A stretch of 64,000 nucleotides of DNA from WUQU01 sp038849025. GTDB lineage: Archaea; Thermoproteota; Bathyarchaeia; Bathyarchaeales; Bathycorpusculaceae. The DNA is taken from contig JAWCNE010000002.1 of NCBI GenBank assembly GCA_038849025.1, positions 8,326-72,325 on the forward strand, written 5' to 3'. The notes under the pieces were generated by a model, which saw only the letters and a program-made list of their open reading frames with translations, had not been told where the DNA came from and did not search any database. Both the position numbers and the translations under genes were made by a program. Below are positions 43,465-52,403 of this stretch, piece by piece (the stretch's first letter is position 1; every line of letters starts with the position of its first letter).

Positions 43465-44097
43465 TTACATAGCGAGAGTTTTCAACATAATCAACACTGC
43501 GTTATATAACAGTTTTTCGGGAGTTATTTTAAGTTCTTTTGATCTTTCTTCCAGTTTCCAATATAACTGTTTTTCCAGCAGTACATTTACAAAATTTGTG
43601 TTTCCATAGGCTTTTATGATAATTGCTTCTTTTGGAGGATCCTCAAGCTGAAAGGAAAACATGCTTGAATTAGAATTTTTTACGGCTACACGCCTTATAG
43701 CAGCACTTGCTCGTTCTGATTGCACGCTGTCTTTAAACTTGCCTGGTAAGTACTTCATTACCCAAGTGTAGCTCATCCCTGTTTCTTCAGCTATTTTTTG
43801 AGCTATACTTCCCGGTTTAATTCCCTTTTTTAGGTAGATTTCTGCAAGCCTAGAAAGTATTTCTGTTTTTTCGCTCGCTCTTACATGGCGCCTGCAGGTA
43901 TTGCTTATTATCCGGGCTATAAGGCGCTGCTCTTCTGTTTTAATATTTGGGAGGATCATTTTTGGCCAGTTCTCGTCGGCTGCTAAGCGATGCGCGCCGT
44001 CTATCACGTTACCATACTTGTCCAGAAGTACTGGATAAAATCTTCCAACATGCCTAGAAGAAATCTTTAAATAAGAAACCAGAGCTTTCTCGTCCAT
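43465..44097 (-). CDS. ParB/Sulfiredoxin-fold DNA-binding protein
   Basis: A 210-residue protein. The N-terminal half has the ParB-like motif YPVLLDKYGNVIDGAHRL, followed by an Arg-rich segment (SNTCRRHVRASEKTEIL) and a helix-turn-helix (SIAQKIAEETGMSYTWVMKY). The C-terminal 60 residues are a separate helical part. With no ParA gene nearby it is more likely a regulator than a partition protein. It is upstream of, and on the same strand as, the cyclase gene, 82 bases apart, so the two could share a transcript. Confidence 0.75.
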   Translation of the reverse strand: MDEKALVSYLKISSRHVGRFYPVLLDKYGNVIDGAHRLAADENWPKMILPNIKTEEQRLIARIISNTCRRHVRASEKTEILSRLAEIYLKKGIKPGSIAQKIAEETGMSYTWVMKYLPGKFKDSVQSERASAAIRRVAVKNSNSSMFSFQLEDPPKEAIIIKAYGNTNFVNVLLEKQLYWKLEERSKELKITPEKLLYNAVLIMLKTLAM

Positions 44098-44218
44098 TTC
44101 CTAATACTCCATTTCCCCTATGAGGGGGGATGAGTATCTCCATAGATGACTTTATTTAACTTTTTTGCATAGTTTATATAAACACATATAAACACGAATA
44201 TACACTTTAAAAACCCCA

Positions 44219-44783
44219 GAAGTTATGGATGAAATCTGAAAAGTGCTGGGCTATTTTGCGGAAATCTTCAAACCAGTTCTTGTTCCAGCCGAGCAATGAC
44301 TCCAGCTGTAGACGGGATGGTTGTAGATTTGAGCGGCGGTTTAGAAATTCAAGTAGTAGAGACTTTGGGGATACTCCTCATCATGTGAGCTATTACGAAA
44401 GCGGTGACGGAGTCTTATTTCTAGGGAAAACGCAGGGGGTCTACATGAAGATTTAAAAGTAACCCTACCCGCCACTCCTCCACCGATAATGTTAGACAAA
44501 CCTTTAGAATCTTTGAAAACGGGGTTAGGCTTAACCCTAAAATTTTATGTTACACGCATTTCGGTTTGGCGGACAACGCAGTTGAAAAGCGGAGGACATA
44601 TGGAGCCAGCTTAACCTTTAGTTTTCGACCATCCGTAAATGCGTGAAAAACAATGATAGCCTTGGTTTCATTAAAGAGAAGCTTATGGAAAGAGATCCTC
44701 ACATTAAAATTGCTGCAGATTGTGTGAAAGCACACCGGTATTTAGCGCTTTTTTACGAAACTTATTCAATGTTTATTCTTTAA
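44219..44783 (+). pseudogene. degraded metallo-beta-lactamase-fold hydrolase
   Basis: Fragments of one protein appear in order on the + strand but in changing frames: KVLGYFAEIFKPVLVPAEQ, then MTPAVDGMVVDLSGGLEIQV, then GDTPHHVSYYESGDGVLF followed by LGKTQGVYMKI and a stop at 44456, then ATPPPIMLDKPLESLK, then LCYTHFGLADNAVEK, then MERDPHIKIAADCVKAHRY and a final stop at 44781-44783. TPHHVSYY and CYTHFG are the usual MBL-fold metal-site neighbourhoods (in the second, a zinc-ligand His is present). The N-terminal half with HxHxDH is lost. Several frameshifts and stops make function impossible. Confidence 0.8.
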
Positions 44784-44839
44784 CTTAATGAATAAACCCC
44801 AATTACTTGTTGCTGTAGGGTTTTTGATGTTTTACTTTT

Positions 44840-45436
44840 TCAGGATTTTCCCATAAGGTATCCGCCTAAACCAATTGCCCACAAGATAATTGGGTAAGCT
44901 ATAATGCGTTCCATCCCGCCCTTACCTAAACCAAGGTAAAAATATGCTGCGTGCCCGATTGCCAACTTATCACTTACTTCGCTAACCGCAAAAAGCACAA
45001 GTGCTGCAAGTGAGATTAAGCCCAAAACAATCGCAAAATAGGATGAGGGGGGTTTCTGAATTTTATAAGACTTTATAGCGGACAGTGCCCCGAAAAGAAA
45101 GGCAATTAAAGAAACAAGCGTATGGATCACGCCGTAGTTTTCTGGAAAAATGCCTACTCCCATGGCGCCTATTCCACACAAAGCCAAGAAAAAAATAAAG
45201 ATTTTGTCTTGAACAAAACTTCGCATGAAGGATGCGCTTACAACAGCAACTAAACCTAAAACAAAAACTGAAGAGTTGAAAATTGGCGCGGATACTCCAA
45301 CTCCTAAATCGCTGATATAGTTTTCCGAAATGCTGTAGGCTGGATAGAGAGCTTCTGCGATAATGAGGCATAAAACGAATTGAACTGCTCCAACGAATAT
45401 TATGGCTCCGGCAATTTTACCCTCAATATGTTTCAT
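44840..45436 (-). CDS. DUF998-family membrane protein
   Basis: A 198-residue integral membrane protein with six predicted crossings. The first crossing is followed by SISENYISDLGVG and later GIFPENYGVIHTLVSLIAFL; these are the conserved short motifs of the DUF998 family. Function is unknown. It lies 40 bases downstream of the two-repeat membrane protein gene on the same strand. Confidence 0.8.
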   Translation of the reverse strand: MKHIEGKIAGAIIFVGAVQFVLCLIIAEALYPAYSISENYISDLGVGVSAPIFNSSVFVLGLVAVVSASFMRSFVQDKIFIFFLALCGIGAMGVGIFPENYGVIHTLVSLIAFLFGALSAIKSYKIQKPPSSYFAIVLGLISLAALVLFAVSEVSDKLAIGHAAYFYLGLGKGGMERIIAYPIILWAIGLGGYLMGKS

Positions 45437-45476
45437 AGCATAAGAATATGCAGTTCATCTTCATAAAATTTGAGGC

Positions 45477-46538
45477 TCAAGGACAGCATATTGATGATTG
45501 AATGCTTCCTTTTTCTTTTTTCGCCATAAGCCATACGCTTAACCCGTACAATGGCAGGGAAATTAAGATGAGAAAAACTCCGATAAAAGCTAGTGGTTTG
45601 AATGTTGCGTAATACCCTGTTATTTCTACTATAAGTTGTGTCATTACGTCGGGTTGATTATGAATTCTAAGTGTATATTGCCCCGTTGTTTTTGAAAGAA
45701 AACCGAATTCAACATTACCTGGAAATACAAGATGATTCTCGAGTATGATATTGTTTTGGGAATCGTATAGGATGTACTCGATTGTCTTATAGTCAGTAAA
45801 CCACAAATTGTGTATTTGCACTTGGACATATTGTCCTTCTTCTGCAGTGAAATTGTAATCTACAACACTATTTGGCTGGAATTCTCTAGCAGGGAAATTT
45901 TTAGTCCACGCGATGTTTACATCGCTTAAGTTTGGCGGAAGAATATGTTCGATGGGTGATAAATATAACGACCATAAACCGCTCAACAATAAAACTGTGG
46001 CACTTGTCAAAACTAAAACTTCAATAATTTTCCACCTTTTTGTTAAAACTGACGTAGCGAATACATATATGGGGAGAGATATTAAAACCAGAAGTTGGCC
46101 TATCGAAGTTAGAGGTCTAAAAAGTGCATAGTACCCGGTTATTTCAACAGTAAGCGAAGTGTTGACGTAGGGTTGATTATGAATGTTCAGCATATGCAGC
46201 CCGGTTTCATTGGGGAGGTACTCAAGTGGGAGTTCAGAATCGCTTTGCTTCTCAAACACCAAGTTGCTTTTAGAATCATAAATAAATGCAGTGTAAAATC
46301 TTCGCGCAATGACTTCAATATTCTTTATTTGTATACGTACATGCTGATCTGTCTGCACCGTGAAATTATAGACTACAGTAGCATTTGGCTGGAAAATAGG
46401 CTCATAGAAAATTCTTTGCCACGCGGTGTTCGGGACGCCGGGACCGTAGATAGTTACAGGCGAAAGGTAAACACACCATAACCCGCTTAAAAGCAACAAT
46501 AAAGCCACTGTTAAACTTGACATCCCAAGGTTGATCAA
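45477..46538 (-). CDS. membrane protein with an internal duplication
   Basis: A 353-residue protein made of two similar halves. Each half has a hydrophobic segment with LLSGLW-YLSP, a beta-rich outer domain of about 110 residues (FQPN-x-VV-YNFT, then IHNQPxV), the phrase VEITGYYAxF-PL, and a second hydrophobic segment. So there are about four crossings and two outside domains with N-glycosylation-like sites. I know no named family. TTG at 46538 and ATG at 46523 are both possible starts. It begins just after the HDAC-like gene and may be cotranscribed with it. Confidence 0.7.
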   Translation of the reverse strand: MINLGMSSLTVALLLLLSGLWCVYLSPVTIYGPGVPNTAWQRIFYEPIFQPNATVVYNFTVQTDQHVRIQIKNIEVIARRFYTAFIYDSKSNLVFEKQSDSELPLEYLPNETGLHMLNIHNQPYVNTSLTVEITGYYALFRPLTSIGQLLVLISLPIYVFATSVLTKRWKIIEVLVLTSATVLLLSGLWSLYLSPIEHILPPNLSDVNIAWTKNFPAREFQPNSVVDYNFTAEEGQYVQVQIHNLWFTDYKTIEYILYDSQNNIILENHLVFPGNVEFGFLSKTTGQYTLRIHNQPDVMTQLIVEITGYYATFKPLAFIGVFLILISLPLYGLSVWLMAKKEKGSIQSSICCP

Positions 46539-46544
46539 CTTTAA

Positions 46545-47381
46545 CTAGAAGTTTTTGAGCAGTTCATCTATGGCTTTTCCAACGTTTTCGCCGACGTATC
46601 CTCCTTCCAAAACAAAGAAGGTCGGCTTGTTTAGAGCAGCTATAATTCTGCCTATTTCTCCATAGCTTTTATAGGTTAACCCTAAAGAGGCTAAATCTTC
46701 TGCATAAGCGTCAAATCCTGCTGAAACAGCCACCACTTCAACCTTTTCTAGGTCCACTTTATCTAGCACCTCTTTCAGGGTTTTAAGGTAAACTTCTTCT
46801 CCGCAGTCCGCCTCTAACGGAAAGTTCAAACAATTAGCCTCAGAATAATAGCCTGTACCTGGATAGTGGGGATATCTATGAAGCGAAATAAAAGTAACTT
46901 TTGAATCTCCGAAGAAGATTTCCTGTGTTCCATTTCCATGATGCCCATCTATATCCAAAATTAACGTTGGCTTATCAAGATATTTTACAGCTACTGCAAT
47001 GTTGTTTATGTAGCAAAAACCTTTTGTGTAGGCCCCGAGCGCAGCACCACGCCTTCCCACATGATGCCCAGGAGGCCGCATAAGAGAAAACCCGTTCACC
47101 TTTGCTGCCAGTATGGCGGCTCCGGCTGAGAGCTTAGCATACTCGTAGATATTTGCATATGCGGGAGTGTCAGCATCTTCTATGTTGCCTTCTTTAAGCC
47201 TTTGAATATATGCGGCTTCGTGAACTTTAAGAAGGTCTTCTTCTTTAGCCGGTTCCGGTTCTAGAAATTCGTATCCTTTTTCTTTTAGAATTTCGTAGGC
47301 TATTTTGACTCTTTTTGGGCTTTCAATATGCCAAGACCCGTATTCCAAGCATTTTTCCGTGAAAACTACTTTCGGCTTCAT
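46545..47381 (-). CDS. histone-deacetylase-superfamily hydrolase
   Basis: A 278-residue Zn-dependent deacetylase of the HDAC/AcuC/acetylpolyamine amidohydrolase superfamily. The catalytic His pair is in MRPPGHHVG and the zinc site is DIDGHHGNG; VSAGFDAYAEDLA gives the third metal Asp, and a late LEGGY is the usual loop end. It would deacetylate lysine side chains, polyamines or similar amides. ATG at 47381 is chosen over TTG at 47390. It is divergent from argS. Confidence 0.9.
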   Translation of the reverse strand: MKPKVVFTEKCLEYGSWHIESPKRVKIAYEILKEKGYEFLEPEPAKEEDLLKVHEAAYIQRLKEGNIEDADTPAYANIYEYAKLSAGAAILAAKVNGFSLMRPPGHHVGRRGAALGAYTKGFCYINNIAVAVKYLDKPTLILDIDGHHGNGTQEIFFGDSKVTFISLHRYPHYPGTGYYSEANCLNFPLEADCGEEVYLKTLKEVLDKVDLEKVEVVAVSAGFDAYAEDLASLGLTYKSYGEIGRIIAALNKPTFFVLEGGYVGENVGKAIDELLKNF

Positions 47382-47488
47382 AGCATTCAAGCCAGTCCTT
47401 TTTGATTTTCTTCTAGCCTATTGCTATATCTAGATATATTAGTGTTCGCATTTTAAGAGTGTTCAGCGCTCTAGAGGGTTAAAATTCG

Positions 47489-49438
47489 ATGATTTCAGAG
47501 AACCCATTCGCAGAATTCCGAAAGGAATGTGAAGCTCTACTCAGAGGGGCTTTTGATAAAAAATCTATAGGATTAATCCCTTCGCAGTTCGGTTTTGAAA
47601 GGCCGCCGGCCATTGATTTTGGACAGCTAGCCTCTTCCATTTGTTTTGAGTTGGCTAAACAGGTTGGTGAAAAACCTCTTGTATTAGCTGAGCGCTTGGC
47701 AAAAAACATGGACAAGTCAAAATTTGCATTAGTCAAAGACGTGACTGCTGCTGGCGGAGGCTATATAAACTTTCACGCAGACTTTGCGAAATTTTCACTG
47801 TTAACTATAGAATCGGTTAGGCAGCTGGACACGGCATATGGCTTTGTTAAAACAGATAAGCCGTTGAAAGTTATCTTGGAACATACTAGCGTTAATCCGC
47901 TCCACCCTATACATATAGGCCAAGCGAGAAATCCAATGCTTGGAGATGCCCTTGCCCGAATGCTCGCTTCTAGAGGATATAAAGTCTCCCGCCACTATTA
48001 CGTGGATGATGTCGGCCGACAAACAGCAGTAATTGCTTATGGATATGAAAAGCTTGGAAGACCAAAACCAACGGAAAAACCAGACCATTTTATCGGAAAA
48101 ATCTACACCATAACAAGCTGCATTGTTGAAATAAGCAGGCTCAAAAAAGAGCTTGAACTTGCCAAGGCGGTTTCCGCAGAGGAGGAAATCACAAAAATTA
48201 ACAGGAAATTGGATGATTGGATGTCTGTGGCTTTTGAGCTTAGGGAAAAATATCCAGAACTTTTTGATAAGCTTCTTGAGAAGATAAGTGAAGATGAAAA
48301 TCCTGAAAAAAGGGTGAATGAGTTAAACAAGGCATATGAAATGGGAAATGAAAGCGCAAAGCAGCTCATAAGAAAAGTTAGCGAATTATGCTTAGAAGGG
48401 TTTAGGGAAACACTAAGCCGTGCAGGAGTTTCTTACGATTCTTGGGACTGGGAAAGTGATTTCGTGTGGAGCGGGTTAGTTACAGAAGTTCTTCAAAGAC
48501 TAAAGCAGACACCATATGTCTTTGTTCTCGGCGGTGTTCTCGAATTTGACGCTGGAAAAGTTGTTAAAGCCTTAAACCTTTGGGAAAAGCTTAGATTAAG
48601 GAAGGATTACGTTGTTCCATCCTTAACACTTATGCGAGCTGATGGTACAACTCTCTACACGACAAGGGACATTGCCTATACCTTATGGAAGTTTGAAAAA
48701 GCAGACAAGTGCATCAACGTTATAGGAATGGAACAGTCTCTCGCGCAAACGCAGCTTAAAATAGCATTATACGCTTTGGGCTACAGCCAACACGCAGACA
48801 ACCTTATCCACTTTGCTTACAACCTAGTAACTTTGCCAGGCTATAAAATGTCAAGCCGAAGGGGACGCTATATAACCCTAGATGAAGTCATGGATGAAGC
48901 AGTAAGGAGAGCCTACGAAGAAGTTTCAAAACGTTCACCCCAACTGCCAGAAGAAGAGAAGCGAAAAGTTGCAGAGTTCGTCGGCATAGGAGCAGTCCGC
49001 TACGCCCTTGTAGAAGTTGACCCATCAAAACCTGTTGAATTTAACTGGGACAGAGTGCTTAACTTTGAGAAAAACAGCGCACCATATATTCAATATTCGC
49101 ATGCCAGAGCATGTAGCATACTTCGCAAAGCGTCAAGAAAGCCGGAGAAACCTTCATACGATTTATTTAAAGAAAAACTTGAACATGAGCTTGTTTTGGC
49201 TTTAGCTAACTTCCCAGAAGTTTTCATAGAAGCTGCAGAGACACTTAAGCCGAATTTTATAGCTGATTTCGCCAATGCTTTAGCGGATAAATTCAACACT
49301 TTTTACAATGCTTTTCCAGTGATAAAAGCTGAACCGCGAGAACTCAGCGATGCGCGGCTTGCCTTAGTTGACGCGGTTAGAATAGTTTTGAGAAACGCCT
49401 TAAACCTTATAGGCGTAGTTGCTCCCGAGAAAATGTAG
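47489..49438 (+). CDS. argS: arginyl-tRNA synthetase
   Basis: A 649-residue class I synthetase. An N-terminal Add-1 domain (to about residue 120) is followed by the HIGH-type motif HPIHIGQARN near 139, the KMSKS-equivalent KMSSRRGRYI near 453, and the DALR anticodon-binding domain with SAPYIQYSHARACSILRKA. It charges tRNA-Arg; two of its substrates, tRNA-Arg(CCG) and tRNA-Arg(GCG), are also in this window. It is longer than most ArgS because of an insert after about residue 215 (EEITKINRKLDDWMS). Convergent with deoC. Confidence 0.95.
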   Translation: MISENPFAEFRKECEALLRGAFDKKSIGLIPSQFGFERPPAIDFGQLASSICFELAKQVGEKPLVLAERLAKNMDKSKFALVKDVTAAGGGYINFHADFAKFSLLTIESVRQLDTAYGFVKTDKPLKVILEHTSVNPLHPIHIGQARNPMLGDALARMLASRGYKVSRHYYVDDVGRQTAVIAYGYEKLGRPKPTEKPDHFIGKIYTITSCIVEISRLKKELELAKAVSAEEEITKINRKLDDWMSVAFELREKYPELFDKLLEKISEDENPEKRVNELNKAYEMGNESAKQLIRKVSELCLEGFRETLSRAGVSYDSWDWESDFVWSGLVTEVLQRLKQTPYVFVLGGVLEFDAGKVVKALNLWEKLRLRKDYVVPSLTLMRADGTTLYTTRDIAYTLWKFEKADKCINVIGMEQSLAQTQLKIALYALGYSQHADNLIHFAYNLVTLPGYKMSSRRGRYITLDEVMDEAVRRAYEEVSKRSPQLPEEEKRKVAEFVGIGAVRYALVEVDPSKPVEFNWDRVLNFEKNSAPYIQYSHARACSILRKASRKPEKPSYDLFKEKLEHELVLALANFPEVFIEAAETLKPNFIADFANALADKFNTFYNAFPVIKAEPRELSDARLALVDAVRIVLRNALNLIGVVAPEKM

Positions 49439-49441
49439 CTT

Positions 49442-50122
49442 TTAGGGAGCCCCCTCAATCACTGCAGCTGCTGTACTTGTTCCAATTCTGTTGGCGCCAG
49501 CCTCGATCATGGCTACTGCATCAGCATATGTTCTTATCCCTCCAGCAGCCTTGACACCCATATCCTTACTAACCACTCGACGCATCAGCTTTACATCTTC
49601 AACAGTAGCGCCTTTACCAAACAAACCGGTTGAAGTTTTAACAAAGTCTGCACCAGCTTCTTTAGCAAGCGTGCATGCGGTTATCTTCTCCTCCGTTGTT
49701 AATTGTGATGTTTCAATAATCACTTTAACAATCACGTCTGAAGATAAGCGTTTAACATCAACCACCGCGATTATATCCCTTCTAACCAGCTCGTAGTCTC
49801 CAGACTTTAAAGCGCTCAGGTTGATAACCATGTCTAACTCGCTTGCGCCGTCTTCAACAGCCTTAACAGCTTCCACAGCCTTTATTTCAGGCAAGGAAAC
49901 ACCTAAGGGAAAGCCCACAGTGGAGCAAACTTTGACGCTAGATTTTTCAAGCATGGATGAGGCAAGCTTCACATAGGTGGGATTAACAACCACGCATCTA
50001 AAGCCATATTTAATTGCTTCTTTGCAAAGCTTTTCAATATCGCTTTTTGTAGCAGTAGCCTTAACAAGCGTAGAATCCATAATCTTAGCTAACTGTTCCC
50101 TTGAAATGCTCAACGATTTCAC
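49442..50122 (-). CDS. deoC: deoxyribose-phosphate aldolase
   Basis: A 226-residue class I aldolase that splits 2-deoxyribose-5-phosphate into glyceraldehyde-3-phosphate and acetaldehyde. The Schiff-base lysine is in DFVKTSTGLFG (about residue 157), and VKVIIETSQLT and KAAGGIRTYADA are the other conserved strands. Length is normal. The start is GTG at 50122 after TAGGTG. The gene is alone; 215 AT-rich bases with no gene separate it from the V4R protein. Confidence 0.93.
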   Translation of the reverse strand: MKSLSISREQLAKIMDSTLVKATATKSDIEKLCKEAIKYGFRCVVVNPTYVKLASSMLEKSSVKVCSTVGFPLGVSLPEIKAVEAVKAVEDGASELDMVINLSALKSGDYELVRRDIIAVVDVKRLSSDVIVKVIIETSQLTTEEKITACTLAKEAGADFVKTSTGLFGKGATVEDVKLMRRVVSKDMGVKAAGGIRTYADAVAMIEAGANRIGTSTAAAVIEGAP

Positions 50123-50336
50123 CTACTTTCTAAACTAGAATTTTAAACATTTATTAATTTCTACACGCGCACAACTATTGTTGTTCTCCAATTTTACGAT
50201 TTTAGCAGCTTATCTGGGAGCTCGATTAAATTTTAATTAGTTTTTATGTCTTATTTTAGAGTTTTTGCTAAAATTTTGTTTATATTTAAATTTAGCCTAT
50301 AAAATTGTTTATTTAATTTTAAATGAAGAATATAGC

Positions 50337-51152
50337 TTACTTTTCTGGTTTAGCTTCAAAGGTGCAGTTTGGGTCGCCTTTTGCTATGCACCTTGTTTCT
50401 TCAACTTTCATTTTTATGCCTAAAACTTTTGTTAGATATCCTGCTATTATGCCGCGGATGAAGTGGCTGTAGGGCTTTTTCTGGGTTTCCGGCGCTAATT
50501 GGCATTCGAAGCTGTCATAAACATGTGCGAGTGCGTAAGGTGGGTCCAACAGCAATTTTTCTATCGCCATCTGCCCAAAGCCTACAGCGGTGAATATAGG
50601 TGCGCCCATGCATTTGCATATCTGTGAAGAGTCGGTTAATCCAATTTCCTTGCCCATTTCAACATGCTTTTCAGCTGCGTTCATGCCCATTTCTAACCCG
50701 TTATAGTAGAGGAAGACTTCACCAGCAGAGCCGAACCGCTCTCTAATTCCGCGTATAAAACTTTCACAAAGTGTTTTTCGAAGGATTATTGCCCTTTCAC
50801 CGCCTGCCAAAAGTATGTTTGATACGGTGTCGGCAATGAAGCCTTCCGCTTGTTGTCGGATCGCCTTTACCCCTTTTACAGCCTTAATGCTTTTAATTTT
50901 CTCTGCAAGTCTTTCCAATGGAACATTACAGTCCGTTAAGTCTAAGAAAATTAAGAAATTCTTATCCTCTTCCGTGTTTCTCGCCATCGACAAGTTTAAA
51001 TGTTTCAATCTCGCGTTATTTTTAGCGCAAAAATCTAAAGTCTGCCGAAGAACACCATGTCCAGTCTCTGCTACAACGAATAAGCCGCCAAGTTTTTTAC
51101 CAGGCAAAAAGAAAAAACGGCCAATCTCAAGGGAAGGTAAAGGATTTTCCAA
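50337..51152 (-). CDS. V4R-domain protein
   Basis: A 271-residue protein. The C-terminal 150 residues form a V4R (4-vinyl-reductase) ligand-binding domain, with HVYDSFECQLAPE, FIRGIIAGYLTKVLG and the closing ETRCIAKGDPNCTFE cysteine pair that holds zinc in this family. The N-terminal 110 residues (LFVVAETGHGVLRQTLDFC, VPLERLAEKIKSIKAVKG) look like an ACT-type regulatory domain. Such proteins sense small hydrophobic or aromatic compounds. The start is TTG at 51152. Ligand unknown. Confidence 0.8.
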   Translation of the reverse strand: MENPLPSLEIGRFFFLPGKKLGGLFVVAETGHGVLRQTLDFCAKNNARLKHLNLSMARNTEEDKNFLIFLDLTDCNVPLERLAEKIKSIKAVKGVKAIRQQAEGFIADTVSNILLAGGERAIILRKTLCESFIRGIRERFGSAGEVFLYYNGLEMGMNAAEKHVEMGKEIGLTDSSQICKCMGAPIFTAVGFGQMAIEKLLLDPPYALAHVYDSFECQLAPETQKKPYSHFIRGIIAGYLTKVLGIKMKVEETRCIAKGDPNCTFEAKPEK

Positions 51153-51372
51153 AATTTTCCCTCGCTATACCTAAAATAGCGGTGCAATAAAGGTTTATGA
51201 ATAGGCAATCAAAATTTTGAATAAACATAAAGATCTTCAAAAAGCTAAAATTTTATTTTATTTCATCTTTTCGACTAATTTTTAGGGATTTAAATCAAAA
51301 CTGTAAAAATCCACAGGAAAAAGAAAAAAATCCCATAATAGCTTTCTTTTGCTGAAAACGGAAAGATTTTGG

Positions 51373-51448
51373 CGGGCCCGCTGGGATTTGAACCCAGGAT
51401 CTCCGGCTCCGCAGGCCAGCGTCCTAATCCGTGCTAGACTACGGGCCC
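51373..51448 (-). tRNA. tRNA-Arg(GCG)
   Basis: A 76-nt cloverleaf: acceptor GGGCCCG/CGGGCCC, D-arm GTCT...GGAC, anticodon stem CTGGC/GCCGG with loop CTGCGGA (anticodon GCG, codon CGC), T-arm CTGGG-TTCAAAT-CCCAG. No intron. CCA is encoded at 51370-51372. Its acceptor stem and anticodon-arm design match the intron-bearing tRNA-Arg(CCG) at 17168. Confidence 0.93.
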
Positions 51449-51655
51449 TAACTGTTAAGGTCTTTAACTTGTTGAAGAACCTTACGTTTTCACAATGTTA
51501 TGTGATTTAAAACTATCTTCTATTAATTTTTTAGCCCGTCTAATTGCCTTGGCAACTCAGCAAATTTGTTCTTTACGTTGACGAGGCTAATGCAACGATG
51601 GAAGGTATGCAAAATTTTAAATGCAAGAAAAAAGGGTTAAGAATTATTGTGATTA

Positions 51656-51826
51656 ATGTTGAGTAATACGTCTTCTGAGCCTAAATGTTTCCACAGTAAA
51701 GTTGAGCTTTTAGGCGAGCAGAAAGGCGAAAGGGGAGTGAACAGATACTATAAATGCTTGAAGTGCGGCAGTGTACTGGTGTTATCGGAGGATGGAGTTC
51801 TATACGAGGTACCCTCCAAGGGATAA
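51656..51826 (+). CDS. small zinc-ribbon-like protein
   Basis: A 56-residue protein, start MLSNTSSEPKCFH. CFH near residue 11 and the pair CLKCGS near residue 35 can form a Cys/His-Cys2 zinc ribbon. Charged residues and VLVLSEDGVLYEV follow. The reading frame is short but shows a balanced, protein-like composition. Function is unknown; many archaeal proteins of this kind bind RNA or DNA. It lies 200 bases from the divergent tRNA-Arg. Confidence 0.6.
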   Translation: MLSNTSSEPKCFHSKVELLGEQKGERGVNRYYKCLKCGSVLVLSEDGVLYEVPSKG

Positions 51827-51902
51827 AATCGAACCAGAGGAGTTGTTAACTTTCTCTCTTTTAAGCTGAAAAGCATTCTGCGCCCAATCAAATAGAAATT
51901 GA

Positions 51903-52163
51903 TCAGGAAAGCTCAGTAAAGTTGTGCGGCATCCTGTAAACGTCTTTTATAAGATCAACTTTCTTCAAGATTCCCAAGGTATTTTTAACCGAAGGAAATC
52001 TCTTCGGATCTTTATGGGGAATAAATATAGCATCGGCAAAATCTTAAAATCGGGTCGCTTGCAAACTCGAGACAGCGAAACCTTATTTGACAACATCTCA
52101 GCGGTTTTTCTCAATTCCTTTGAGGGTTAAAGCCATTTTTGCGCCTGTTAATGCCGTGTTTCC
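51903..52163 (-). pseudogene. fragment of a corrinoid-activator-like (RACo/DUF4445) protein
   Basis: Read leftward, this DNA keeps NTALTGAKMALTLKGIEKN, then, after stops, DFADAIFIPHKDPKRFPSV, and ends DVYRMPHNFTELS and a stop at 51903-51905. GNTALTGAKMAL and FADA-x-F-x-PH are the pattern at the C-terminus of the ASKHA-type reductive activators of corrinoid proteins. Three internal stops and a frame change make it non-functional. No corrinoid protein gene is in the window. Confidence 0.55.
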
Positions 52164-52313
52164 CACAAACTTTTTTCACTGACAAAATATCTGCACCAGA
52201 GTCCTCGAAAGTCTCCTAACAAACTTCTGTAATTAAATCTCCAACGCCCTTATCCCAATGCTCACCAAATTTGGTACGGCTTACACCAATTATGGCAACT
52301 TTGCCTTTAACTT
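52164..52313 (-). pseudogene. N-terminal fragment of an archaeal thiolase (SCP-x type)
   Basis: Read leftward, the frame gives VKGKVAIIGVSRTKFGEHWD and KGVGDLITEV, a stop, then ETFEDSGADILSVKKV. KVAIIGV-x-x-TKFGE-W is the usual first strand and loop of SCP-x/acetyl-CoA acetyltransferases in archaea. The rest of the gene is missing and runs into the corrinoid-activator fragment. It is a broken gene end, unrelated to the intact thiolase at 18024, which starts differently. Confidence 0.6.
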
Positions 52314-52403
52314 AAGGCATTTAAATACCGCTGATAATAACGAGGTTAGTTTTATAAAATATACCCTTTTCATTTCTTGGTTTAGATTTCGCTTTATGTC
52401 ACA

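Noticed and set aside
45063..45371. A 102-codon minus-strand frame rich in Arg, Cys and Phe inside the DUF998 gene
   Set aside because: It is the same strand in another frame of a clear six-crossing membrane protein and its composition is not protein-like.
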